Part shown: piece after piece, positions 9,083-17,686 of the stretch
How the letters are laid out: each line of letters starts with the position of its first letter
Position numbering within the stretch: the first letter of the stretch is position 1
Source: JBJYKD01 sp049310025
Lineage (GTDB): Bacteria; Bacillota; Thermosediminibacteria; Thermosediminibacterales; Tepidanaerobacteraceae
NCBI RefSeq assembly: GCF_049310025.1
Contig: NZ_JBJYKD010000001.1
Span: 1-64,000 of the forward strand
DNA: 64,000 nt
Direction of reading: 5' to 3'
The notes under the pieces: generated by a model
Seen by the model: only the letters and a program-made list of their open reading frames with translations
What the model was told of the DNA's origin: nothing
The model's database searches: none
Program-made: the position numbers and the translations under genes

Positions 9083-10041
9083 TAGAGATGACACGCCACA
9101 AAATGACCCGAATTCAACTCCTTCAATTCGGGCTGAACTTCAGCACATACTGGTCTGGCATAAGCGCAACGACCCCGGAATCTGCAGTAATTCGGCGGAT
9201 TTATAGGGCTTGGCACATCACCCTGCAGGAGAATTCTTTGTCTGTTTCGCTCCATAATAGGATCGGGTATAGGTATGGCAGAAAGCAGCGCCTTTGTATA
9301 TGGGTGCAGAGGATTGCTATACAGTTCAAAGCTTTCCGCCAGCTCCACTATAACACCTAGGTACATTACGGCAACTCTATTTGAAATATGTTTTACTATG
9401 CTCAAATCATGAGATATGAACAGGTAGGTAAGCTTGAACTTGCTTTGCAAATCTATAAGCAGGTTTACTATCTGCGCCTGTATGGAAACATCTAGTGCCG
9501 ATATGGGTTCATCGCAAATGATAAACTTCGGTTCAACAGCAAGAGCCCTGGCTATGCCTATTCTCTGCCTCTGCCCCCCGGAAAATTCATGCGGAAATCT
9601 ACTAGCATGTTCCCTGTCAAGGCCAACTATATTCAATAACTCGTATATTCGATTTATTCTGTCTTTGCCGCTATAAAGATTATTAGTATCCATTCCCTCA
9701 CCGATAATATCTCCTACAGTCATCCTTGGATCGAGCGAAGCGTACGGATCCTGGAATATTATCTGAGCGTTTTTTCTGAATTCTTTTATTTCACTGCTAT
9801 TAAACTCATAAACATTGCGGCCTTCAAAAATAACCTCTCCACCAGTGGGCTCATACAGCCTTATCATAGTCCTTCCAACTGTAGATTTGCCACAGCCACT
9901 TTCCCCCACAAGGCCCAGTGTTTCACCTTCTCTGATAGAAAAACTTATATTATCCACTGCTTTTAATAACTGGCCTTTGCCTACATTAAAGTACTTTTTA
10001 AGATTTTTCACTTCGATGAGATTTTCACCTATTTGTGGCAT
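9073..10041 (-). CDS. oppF: Peptide ABC transporter ATP-binding protein (OppF/DppF type)
   Basis: A 322-residue ATPase subunit of the peptide importer. It contains Walker A GESGCGKST, the signature FSGGQRQRIGIARAL and Walker B FIICDEPISALD. The C-terminal oligopeptide/dipeptide extension ends with the usual four-cysteine Fe-S-type motif (CRFRGRCAYARPVCAEVQ...CH). The chosen ATG (10041) follows GGAGGT by 7 nt and gives MPQIGENLIEVKNLKKYF; a longer frame would overlap oppD. Last gene of the importer set, 16 nt after oppD. Confidence 0.93.
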   Translation of the reverse strand: MPQIGENLIEVKNLKKYFNVGKGQLLKAVDNISFSIREGETLGLVGESGCGKSTVGRTMIRLYEPTGGEVIFEGRNVYEFNSSEIKEFRKNAQIIFQDPYASLDPRMTVGDIIGEGMDTNNLYSGKDRINRIYELLNIVGLDREHASRFPHEFSGGQRQRIGIARALAVEPKFIICDEPISALDVSIQAQIVNLLIDLQSKFKLTYLFISHDLSIVKHISNRVAVMYLGVIVELAESFELYSNPLHPYTKALLSAIPIPDPIMERNRQRILLQGDVPSPINPPNYCRFRGRCAYARPVCAEVQPELKELNSGHFVACHLYET

Positions 10042-10057
10042 ATTCTTTACCTCCAAT

Positions 10058-11056
10058 TCAGGAAGGCCGCTGGATCTTGGGAGCTCTTTCATGCAGCAGC
10101 CAGCAAGTGACTTCATGGTTTTCTTTTACCCTCATCATAGGAGGGTATTTTTTCGCACATATCTTCATAGCATATTCACAGCGAGCAGCAAAAGCACAGC
10201 CTGTAGGCGGCGAAAATAAATCCGGCGGAGTGCCTTCAATGGACACCAGCCTTTCCTTCGATTGGGAATGTAACTTCGGGACAGATTTTAAAAGGCCCCA
10301 CGTATAAGGATGCTTTGGATTATAAAATATATCTTCGACACTGGCGGACTCTATGATCTTGCCAGCATAAAACACCATAACCCTTTTAGCCATATTAGCA
10401 ACAATCCCTAGATTGTGGGTAATTATAATTACGGCAGTTTTCATGCTTTTTTGTAAATCTTTCATCAGGTCCAATATCTGAGCCTGTATAGTTACATCCA
10501 GGGCAGTGGTGGGTTCATCGGCAATTAGCAGCTTTGGATTGCATACAATCGCCATGGCAATCATCACGCGCTGCCTCATGCCACCACTGAATTCATGGGG
10601 ATACTGGTTTATTCTTTTTTCTGGGTTAGGTATCCCCACCCGTTTTAGAATTTCTATAGTCCTTTCTGTAGCCTTTCGTCTACTTATACGCTGGTGTATG
10701 AGTATGTTCTCCTCTATTTGTTTTCCTATGGTCATCGTTGGATTCAGTGATGTCATGGGATCCTGAAATATCATACCAATTTCCGCCCCTCTTATCATCT
10801 GCATCTTTTTTCTACTGATAGCAAGCAGGTCTATGTTGTTAAATTTTATACTGCCACCTTTTATATATCCCGGAGGAGAGGGGATCAGGCGCATAATGGC
10901 CTTAGCAGTAACGCTTTTGCCGCATCCGGACTCACCCACGATGGCAATGCATTCGCCCTCATTTACGTGAAAGGATACACCCCTTACTGCGCTCACCTGG
11001 CCTCCATAGGTATTAAAAGAGACTTCTAGATTATTTACTTCCAGTAACTTTCCCAT
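10058..11056 (-). CDS. oppD: Peptide ABC transporter ATP-binding protein (OppD/DppD type)
   Basis: A 332-residue ATPase, the partner of OppF. Walker A GESGCGKSV, signature FSGGMRQRVMIAMAI and Walker B LLIADEPTTALD are intact. The C-terminal oligo_HPY extension holds GCAFAARCEYAMKICAKKYP with the family's conserved cysteines. The ATG follows GGAGGT by 7 nt. It lies between oppC (30 nt upstream) and oppF. Confidence 0.93.
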   Translation of the reverse strand: MGKLLEVNNLEVSFNTYGGQVSAVRGVSFHVNEGECIAIVGESGCGKSVTAKAIMRLIPSPPGYIKGGSIKFNNIDLLAISRKKMQMIRGAEIGMIFQDPMTSLNPTMTIGKQIEENILIHQRISRRKATERTIEILKRVGIPNPEKRINQYPHEFSGGMRQRVMIAMAIVCNPKLLIADEPTTALDVTIQAQILDLMKDLQKSMKTAVIIITHNLGIVANMAKRVMVFYAGKIIESASVEDIFYNPKHPYTWGLLKSVPKLHSQSKERLVSIEGTPPDLFSPPTGCAFAARCEYAMKICAKKYPPMMRVKENHEVTCWLLHERAPKIQRPS

Positions 11057-11086
11057 TCCGAGTACCTCCGGTAATTAAATTAATTT

Positions 11087-12025
11087 TTACTTAAAAGTTC
11101 CGCGAAGTCTTGGGTCCAACGCGTCGCGCAGGCCGTCGCCGAGCAAGTTGAGGGAAAGCATAGTAGTGCTTATAAAAAACGAAGGTATTATCAATTGATA
11201 TGGATATGCCCTGAAATTCTGGGCTCCTTCCCTAGCCAGTAACCCCCAACTGGAGTAAGGTGGTTGAATTCCAAGTCCAATATAACTTAAAAAAGCTTCA
11301 GTAAAAATTGCCCCGGGGACTGCCATTGTTAGATTTGTAATAATGAGCCCCAACATATTTGGGATAAGGTGTCTAATAATTATCTTAAAATCACTGGCTC
11401 CCAGGGCCTTTGCTGCCAGGACGAATTCCTGGTTTTTTAGTTGCAGGACCTGACCCCGAACAAACCGCGCACTGCCTATCCACCCAATAATGACCATGGC
11501 CAAAATCAGACTGTGAATACCCGAGCCCATGACCACCATGACAAGTATGGCTACTATAAGGGTGGGTATTCCATACAGTACATCGATGATTCTCATGATA
11601 ATCATATCTACCGTACCGCCGAAATACCCTGATACTCCTCCAATAATAACCCCCACCACAGAATTTATAAAGGTCGCTAAAAATCCTATAGAAAGTGATA
11701 CCCTCGCTCCCATCCACGTTCTGGCCCACAGGTCTCGGCCTAATGTATCAGTTCCAAACCAGTGATCTCTACTGGGACCCTGGTCAGTAAAATCAGCATA
11801 GTTGGTCTTGAAATCATATTTAGACATATAAGGACCTATAATGGCCATCATAATATAAATACATATTAACAACAGCCCTAGGGTTGCTATTTTATTCTTT
11901 TTCAACCTCATCCAGGCGTCCTGCCAATAAGTAAGGCTCGGCCGCACTATTTTGTTTATCTGTTTTGCATCTTTATCGATAGGGGTAAATAATTCCTCGT
12001 CCAAAAAATCTAAATTCTGCTCCAT
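11087..12025 (-). CDS. oppC: Peptide ABC transporter permease (OppC/DppC type)
   Basis: A 312-residue inner-membrane permease with the N-terminal OppC extension (PSLTYWQDAWMRLKKNKIATLGLLLI), six predicted membrane segments and the cytoplasmic coupling loop EFVLAAKALGASDFKIIIRHLIPN. ATG at 12025 is preferred because AGGGGTG lies 7 nt upstream; a GTG at 12034 is in frame. The gene begins 11 nt after the oppB stop. Confidence 0.92.
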   Translation of the reverse strand: MEQNLDFLDEELFTPIDKDAKQINKIVRPSLTYWQDAWMRLKKNKIATLGLLLICIYIMMAIIGPYMSKYDFKTNYADFTDQGPSRDHWFGTDTLGRDLWARTWMGARVSLSIGFLATFINSVVGVIIGGVSGYFGGTVDMIIMRIIDVLYGIPTLIVAILVMVVMGSGIHSLILAMVIIGWIGSARFVRGQVLQLKNQEFVLAAKALGASDFKIIIRHLIPNMLGLIITNLTMAVPGAIFTEAFLSYIGLGIQPPYSSWGLLAREGAQNFRAYPYQLIIPSFFISTTMLSLNLLGDGLRDALDPRLRGTFK

Positions 12026-12036
12026 TAATATCACCC

Positions 12037-12957
12037 CTACTTTCCTATAATCCTGATTCTCGGGTCTATCAAGCCATAGAGTATATCGACAATGAAATTT
12101 GCTGCTATTAAAAAAACACCATAGAAAACTGTCATGCCCAAAATCATAGAATAATCAAGATTTTGAATTCCAAGCACATAAAATTTTCCCATTCCAGGTA
12201 TGGCATATATCCACTCAATCACAAAAGTACCCGTCAAAACCGCAGCAGTAATCGGGCCTAAAATAGTTACAACCGGCAATATTGCATTTCGTATTTGATG
12301 CCTCCACACTATCTGAAACGTTGAAAGCCCCTTTGCTTCCGCAGTCATTATATAATCCTGATGCATAACGTCTAACATGCTGGCGCGCATGATCCTAGTT
12401 ATCAATGCTAAAGTATATAAACTCAATGCAAAGACCGGCAGTATAGTGTACCTGAAACCCTTCCACTGAGCAACGGGCAGCAATTTAAATTTAACCCCAA
12501 AGATGTACTGCAGGAGTGACCCCATAATAAAATCTGGAACGGAAACGCCTATTATCGCAATGATAATGCAAAAATAATCTAAAAACCTGCCCCTGTGCAA
12601 GGATGAAGTTATACCCAAAAATATTCCCATTACAGTTGCAAATAAAATTGCTCTAATGCCTAAATCCGCCGAATATGGAAAAGTCTCTGCAATAATGCTC
12701 CTCACGGTCCTGTTGTTGTATTTCAAAGATGTCCCCAGATCGCCCTTCAAAAGATTTTTTATATAAATTAAATACTGCACCGGAAGAGGCTTGTCAAAGC
12801 CGTAATATCTCATCATATTTTGCCTTATCTCAGGTATTACCTTTTCGCTTGTGAAAGGGTCGCCAGGCAGCAACCTGACTAAAACGAACACCACAGTGAC
12901 CAGGACCAAGACAGTAAAAAATGAAATAATCAATCGATTTATAACATATTTAACCAT
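12037..12957 (-). CDS. oppB: Peptide ABC transporter permease (OppB/DppB type)
   Basis: A 306-residue permease with the DppB N-terminal domain (RLLPGDPFTSEKVIPEIRQNMMRYYGFDKPLPVQYLIYIKNLLKGDLGTS) and the coupling helix DYIMTAEAKGLSTFQIVWRHQIRNAILP. AGGGGGAA precedes ATG 12957; an in-frame GTG lies 6 nt earlier. It is separated from the binding-protein gene by a strong hairpin at 12976-13020. Confidence 0.92.
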   Translation of the reverse strand: MVKYVINRLIISFFTVLVLVTVVFVLVRLLPGDPFTSEKVIPEIRQNMMRYYGFDKPLPVQYLIYIKNLLKGDLGTSLKYNNRTVRSIIAETFPYSADLGIRAILFATVMGIFLGITSSLHRGRFLDYFCIIIAIIGVSVPDFIMGSLLQYIFGVKFKLLPVAQWKGFRYTILPVFALSLYTLALITRIMRASMLDVMHQDYIMTAEAKGLSTFQIVWRHQIRNAILPVVTILGPITAAVLTGTFVIEWIYAIPGMGKFYVLGIQNLDYSMILGMTVFYGVFLIAANFIVDILYGLIDPRIRIIGK

Positions 12958-12975
12958 TATCACTTCCCCCTATTT

Positions 12976-13020
12976 TAAACTTGAAGGTATATACCTTCAG
13001 GGTATATACCTTCAAGTTTA
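12976..13020 (-). terminator. Perfect 20-bp hairpin between oppA and oppB
   Basis: Two 20-nt arms (12976-12995 and 13001-13020) are exact reverse complements around a 5-nt loop. No long T tract follows, so it probably acts as an mRNA stabiliser or attenuator that keeps binding-protein mRNA in excess over permease mRNA rather than as a full terminator. That role is inference from its position. Confidence 0.75.
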
Positions 13021-13032
13021 CTAACAATTTCT

Positions 13033-14697
13033 CTAATCTTTTGTAGCATAGACTGCATCAATATCGGCACCTACAAAACTCCTAACAATACCCTTTACGT
13101 TGTCCTTGCATAGCCAAGCTCGTTGCCTGAACTGCAGTGGTACCAGCGGAGCGTCATCCAGTAATATCTTTTCAGCTTCGTAGAACATTTCAGCTCGCTT
13201 CTTAGGATCTACTTCAACTCTGGCTTTTTCAATCAATTCATCGTATTTAGGATTACTGTACTTGCCACTATTCTGGGGGTTGTTGGTCTCCCATAGTTCC
13301 ATATATGTCATGGGATCGTCATAGTCCGGAGCCCAACCTGCATACACCAGTTCAAAATCTCCTTTTTGTTCATCTGCTAATCTCTGTTTGTAAGTCACCA
13401 ATTTAATATTGAACTTTATACCTAGATTTCTGGTAATTTGATCCTGCAAAGCTTCTGCCATCAGTTTGCTGGTTTCATCATCCTGAATCTTGTATTCCAC
13501 CGAAATTTGTGAAGGATCGCTTATATTTAGCTCTTTCATAGCTTTTTGCAAATATTCTTTCGCTTTTGCCAGATCTGCTTTTTTAGGATAAGCCTCCAGG
13601 GGATACTCATCAGCATAATATCCATTTACCCCCGCAATTACAGGAAGTACAAGTCTTGTAGCAGGGAGATACAGGCCTTTTGTTGCCGTTTTCAGATAAT
13701 CCTCACGGTCTATAGCATAGTTTAAAGCTTTTCTGAAATTTTTGTTAGCCAGCCAAGGTTTGTCAGGCAGATTCAAATTGATCTTAATCCAATCATCAGC
13801 ACCGCTTAGATAAACCTTTGCTGTGCCTTCCTGTTTGTATTTTTCAACCATAGCCATGGGAATATCCACAAAATCTAGTTCCCCGTTTTCATACATGCTC
13901 AGGGCAGTATTGGGGTCCCCTACCTGCAAGATTCTTATCTCGTCGAGCTTTATGGAATCTTTATCCCAATAATTAGGGTTTTTTTCCAATACCATTTCTT
14001 GCTCATGCTTCCATTCTTTCAAAATGAACGGACCATTATAAAGCATCTTATCAGCTTCAGTGGCATAAGCACTGCCGTATTTTTCTACGACTTCTTTTTT
14101 AACGGGATAGAAGCACATCAGATCTAAATAACTGAGGAAGTATTTTGTAGGAGCATTTAGTTTTATTTCCAGAGTTTTCTCATCAATGGCCTTAACGCCT
14201 ATTTTACCGGGGTCAGTAATTTGCTTTAAATTGTATTCTTTACCATTTAATATGTTATACCCTGCAAATGCGTAAGCGGAAGCCAAATTCGGGTCTAATA
14301 ATCTTTTTATTCCATACTCAAAATCCTGAGCTGTTACCGGTGAGCCATCACTCCATTTGGCATCTCTCAAGTGGAATGTATATGTCAGTCCATCTGGTGA
14401 TATTTCCCAAGACTCAGCCATGCCGGGTTTAATCTTGCCATCATGCACTCTTATCAAACCTTCAAAGATGTGTTTACCCACATCGAAAGACGGCTGAGAG
14501 TTTGCCAGCTGCTGGTCAAGACTTGGAACTTCTGCAGTCAGCGAAAAAGTCAACACTTTCTTGTTTTCTGAAGCGTTATTCGCGCCGGAGCTCTGCTGGC
14601 CACTAGAACTTTGTTTCTGCCCGCAACCAGCCACAACTGAAACGGTCATGAAGACCACCACAAGCAGTGCAATAAATGAGAATAATTTTCTTTTCAT
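13033..14697 (-). CDS. oppA: Peptide-binding lipoprotein (OppA/DppA family)
   Basis: A 554-residue extracellular substrate-binding protein (SBP_bac_5 family). The signal sequence MKRKLFSFIALLVVV... ends in lipobox VVAGC, with C25 as the lipidation site and a Ser/Gln/Gly-rich linker after it. Family hallmarks include ANSQPSFDVGKHIFEGLIR, AESWEISPDGLTYTFHLRDAKWSDGSPVTAQDFEYGIKRLL and YNGPFILKEW. The substrate is probably short peptides; proline/hydroxyproline-rich ones are inferred from the neighbours. It lies 19 nt after the Xaa-Pro peptidase gene, pointing to co-transcription. Confidence 0.93.
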   Translation of the reverse strand: MKRKLFSFIALLVVVFMTVSVVAGCGQKQSSSGQQSSGANNASENKKVLTFSLTAEVPSLDQQLANSQPSFDVGKHIFEGLIRVHDGKIKPGMAESWEISPDGLTYTFHLRDAKWSDGSPVTAQDFEYGIKRLLDPNLASAYAFAGYNILNGKEYNLKQITDPGKIGVKAIDEKTLEIKLNAPTKYFLSYLDLMCFYPVKKEVVEKYGSAYATEADKMLYNGPFILKEWKHEQEMVLEKNPNYWDKDSIKLDEIRILQVGDPNTALSMYENGELDFVDIPMAMVEKYKQEGTAKVYLSGADDWIKINLNLPDKPWLANKNFRKALNYAIDREDYLKTATKGLYLPATRLVLPVIAGVNGYYADEYPLEAYPKKADLAKAKEYLQKAMKELNISDPSQISVEYKIQDDETSKLMAEALQDQITRNLGIKFNIKLVTYKQRLADEQKGDFELVYAGWAPDYDDPMTYMELWETNNPQNSGKYSNPKYDELIEKARVEVDPKKRAEMFYEAEKILLDDAPLVPLQFRQRAWLCKDNVKGIVRSFVGADIDAVYATKD

Positions 14698-14716
14698 AAA
14701 ACGCCAGCCCCCTCTT

Positions 14717-15793
14717 TCAAATTATTATCAATTCTTTTGAGGTCTTTGTAAGGATTTCAGGCCCATTTTCAGTTACAAGTACCGAATCCTCGATCCTAAC
14801 ACCTCCCCATCCTGGTATGTAAATCCCTGGTTCTACCGTAATTACATTGCCAGCTAATATGGTTTTATCACAATTAGACGACATGAAAGGTTGCTCGTGT
14901 ATTTCAAGGCCTACTCCATGGCCCAAACCATGGCCAAAATTTTCTCCATAACCTGCTTTTTCAATAATACTTCTTGCATTTTTGTCAGGGTCTTTCCCAC
15001 TGATACCGGGTTTAAGACTTTCAACACCCACATGCTGGGCATTTTTAACAATATTGTAAATTTCTTTTTGCTTTTCATCTAATCTGCCGACACCAAAGGT
15101 TCTGGTACAATCTGAACGGTAGCCGTTATACAGTGCGCCGAAATCCACTGTCACAAAATCACCAAATTCAATTTTTTTCTCAGAAGGTATAGCATGGGGC
15201 AGAGATCCCCTTGCTCCAGATGCTACAATTATTGGAAAGCCTATGTCCGATGCTCCCTTTTTCTTAATGAGGTATTGCAGTTCCAATTCGATGTCCTTTT
15301 CCGTTATCCCAGGTTTAACGGATTTTAGCAGTTCCTCAAATGCCGCATCTGCGATTTGAGCTGCCTTTTTTATGCATTCTATTTCACCAGAGTCTTTTAC
15401 ATACCTTAGGCCTTCTACTAGACCTAGGGTCGGCACAAACTCAATATTGCTAAGGGCTTTTTTAAATTTTTCGTAAAGGTCAATTGTAACCGCATCTTTT
15501 TCAAAGCCCAGTCTCTTAATTCCGTATTTTTCACAAACTTCTTTAATCACATCTTGAAGCTCTGGAAACGGTGAGCGCCACCTGACTACTTCAAAATCAT
15601 GGCATTCCTGTTCCGCCTGTTCGGTGTACCTGGAATCAGTTATAAAAGCCCTGCCCTTTGAAGAAACTACTGTATAAGATTCAGAGCCAGTAAAACCGCT
15701 TATATATCGTATATTTGGTTCTTTTATCAACAGCAAACCATCCAGTTTCTCCTTTTCCAAGATATCCAGTAAGCTTTCTATGCGTTTTATCAT
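14717..15793 (-). CDS. pepQ: Xaa-Pro dipeptidase/aminopeptidase (M24B metallopeptidase)
   Basis: A 358-residue creatinase/prolidase-fold enzyme that cleaves the bond before proline (or hydroxyproline) in short peptides. The N-terminal creatinase-like domain holds IKEPNIRYISGFTGSESYT. The metal ligands are D217 and D228 (VDFGALYNGYRSDCTRTF), H292 (GHGLGHGVGLEIHE), E321 (ITVEPGIYIPGWGGVRIED) and E335. The ATG follows GGAGGG by 7 nt; the open frame extends 34 codons further upstream but without a start signal. It is the first gene of the peptide-importer transcript, which fits a system that takes up prolyl peptides and releases proline or hydroxyproline inside the cell. Confidence 0.93.
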   Translation of the reverse strand: MIKRIESLLDILEKEKLDGLLLIKEPNIRYISGFTGSESYTVVSSKGRAFITDSRYTEQAEQECHDFEVVRWRSPFPELQDVIKEVCEKYGIKRLGFEKDAVTIDLYEKFKKALSNIEFVPTLGLVEGLRYVKDSGEIECIKKAAQIADAAFEELLKSVKPGITEKDIELELQYLIKKKGASDIGFPIIVASGARGSLPHAIPSEKKIEFGDFVTVDFGALYNGYRSDCTRTFGVGRLDEKQKEIYNIVKNAQHVGVESLKPGISGKDPDKNARSIIEKAGYGENFGHGLGHGVGLEIHEQPFMSSNCDKTILAGNVITVEPGIYIPGWGGVRIEDSVLVTENGPEILTKTSKELIII

Positions 15794-15941
15794 TTTAACC
15801 CTCCATTCCGCCGCTACCGCTGGCGGCACAAATAGTATGGTAATGAAAAAAAATGGTGTGCAGCTTTCACTCTTTTTACTATAAATTACTTTCATGAGAA
15901 GATATCTCCTCAGCTACCAACGTAGCAAAGGAGGTCGTGCA

Positions 15942-16269
15942 ATGAAAGTTGTTTTTCCTATCTATTGCGGTGTCTATGTCCTTTAGACTTTTCTCGTTGC
16001 CACACTCATTACTTCAGAAGGGATTACCCCCATTACTCTAAAAAGAGATTTTCAACCTTCAACAATTCCATCCTCAAATTTAAACAGTGGCTAATTGATA
16101 ACAACTGCTATGATATGTGCAGTGAATCCACCGGAAAGTATTGGGTCACAATAAAATTAATATGCCATAAGAAATGCTAGAAAAGCAGAAGGAGAAGGCT
16201 ATTAAGCAGGCAATAAAACTTCTCGTTTCTAATGGTGTAATAAAAGCTGCTGATATTTCTGTGGCTTAA
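15942..16269 (+). pseudogene. IS110-family transposase remnant
   Basis: After AAGGAGGT, an ATG opens MKVVFPI.CGV, a recalled IS110-type N-terminus that continues in another frame as FLVAT-type sequence and then FSTFNNSILKFKQWLIDNNCYDMCSESTGKYW. The frame shifts at least once, the catalytic middle is missing, and a short C-terminal tail (MLEKQKEKAIKQAIKLLVSN..., ending at a TAA at 16267) remains. It is a deleted, inactive copy opposite in strand to its neighbours, between the XRE-cupin gene and the peptidase gene. Confidence 0.75.
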
Positions 16270-16429
16270 ACTAAATCTTAAATTTTACTTTTTTTTAGGT
16301 CTTGAGTAGGTCTTAGTTTAGTACGCCCTGTTTTACTTTCGTTTTGTGTTATTTTTCAAGCTAATAAACCTCTTGCAACATTGTTACTATTTTTCGAATA
16401 TATGTTTTTTCTTATAATTAAAAAACGGT

Positions 16430-16990
16430 TTATTTTTGCTTAAAAATTGGCGGACTGCTTACACATAGTACTTTGACCAACTTATTTGTGAAATTAGCCC
16501 ATTCATGAGGTATCGCAGATGACATATGTATACTATCTCCCGGATTTAATTGATATTCCTCATTTCCAACAAAAACTGTTAAAATGCCTTCCAACACATA
16601 GACAAATTCTTCACCTTTATGAGAATACGGTGTTACTGCCTCTCGACTTTGAGTCGGCAAAATGCTTATTAACATCGGCTCCAGAACTTTGCCATTTAGA
16701 TCGCTTGCTAATCTATGGTAAATTCTTGATTCTTCTACAGAAAAAACTTCTTGTTCATAACTTCTTATAATAAGTGACTCATGTTTTTTTGGTGGAGTGA
16801 AAAAATATGATAAATCTACTTCAAAAACTTTCGCAATTTTTTCAAGGGATGTTACAGCTATCGACGCTATTCCTCTTTCTACCTGAGATAAAAAACTGAT
16901 TGAAAGGTCTGATTTCTCGCTTAATTCTTTTAAAGTTAAACCATGTGAAATGCGTAATTCTTTAATCTTTTGGCCTATATCTTTTTTTAT
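16430..16990 (-). CDS. XRE-family regulator with C-terminal cupin domain (apparent AUA start)
   Basis: A 186-codon frame encodes an HTH_3 domain (1-60: KIKELRISHGLTLKELSEKSDLSISFLSQVERG) and a cupin domain (about 105-180: YSHKGEEFVYVLEGILTVFVGNEEYQLNPGDSIHMSSAIPHEW). This is the layout of PuuR/SinR-like metabolite-sensing repressors. No ATG, GTG or TTG occurs in frame before residue 106, deep in the protein. An in-frame stop lies 30 nt upstream of the ATA at 16990, which sits 6 nt after a strong GGGAGGG site. The likely start is therefore the rare AUA; a decayed gene or sequencing error are alternatives. It lies inside the proline/hydroxyproline cluster and may regulate it. Confidence 0.7.
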   Translation of the reverse strand: MKKDIGQKIKELRISHGLTLKELSEKSDLSISFLSQVERGIASIAVTSLEKIAKVFEVDLSYFFTPPKKHESLIIRSYEQEVFSVEESRIYHRLASDLNGKVLEPMLISILPTQSREAVTPYSHKGEEFVYVLEGILTVFVGNEEYQLNPGDSIHMSSAIPHEWANFTNKLVKVLCVSSPPIFKQK

Positions 16991-17686
16991 AAGTTTCCCT
17001 CCCTTACCAAGTTAGTGTTATGGAACCTTTGAAGACATGCTATACTATTTTCCATTATCTTAAAAATGTACTTTTTAGTCATATTTCATTTTAGTTCTAC
17101 TAAAATACCATAAATACTTAGTATAGCTGTAAATGTATGATTGATTTTGTTTTTCTAATTTTTACTGTGATTAGTATATTTCGACATAAAAATAATTTTT
17201 CCTTCTTTTTTACTATAATTTTTTTATTTTTTTTAGTATATCTAAATTAGATTTTTCTGATACATCCAGAGATGAATGGAATGGGATGAAACCGTAAATG
17301 TTGTCCTAATGTGTTAAGCAATAGTGACTAATGTTGAGATAAAAAATACCACCTTTTAACATATTTGTATTATTCAAACGTAAAAGGTGGTAAATATATA
17401 TTTATGAAGTTTTGAGATCAAAACTACCGTTAATGGAGACTACCGCTAAACGTTTCAGTGCAATAGCCGTGGGTGACCCTCCTCTTTCCGGATTTACTTA
17501 ATTGATTAAATGTAGAGGGAAGAGGGCCACCTTTTCTTTGAGTAATTTTGCATTCCTTCATCCTAATACCACTCAACCGCAGCTAAATTCATGCCGTGCC
17601 GGGACAAATTATTTTCCCATACCCCTTCAACCCGTTTTTAATTCCTTATCTTGCGTCAGAGCAAACCTCTCAATAGATGGAAACTA
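16991..17686. other. Gene-free stretch between XRE-cupin gene and symporter
   Basis: About 700 bp without a supported gene. The part nearest the regulator (17040-17260) is very AT-rich with long T runs. A terminator hairpin for the symporter sits at 17341-17392. The section 17400-17680 is higher in GC and holds only an unsupported rightward open frame at 17502. I recognise nothing else here. Confidence 0.6.
17341..17392 (-). terminator. Terminator of the racemase-symporter transcript
   Basis: On the minus strand a 12-bp stem (TACCACCTTTTA with TAAAAGGTGGTA) encloses a 22-nt loop and is followed directly by six T. It lies about 295 nt past the symporter stop. Confidence 0.65.
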
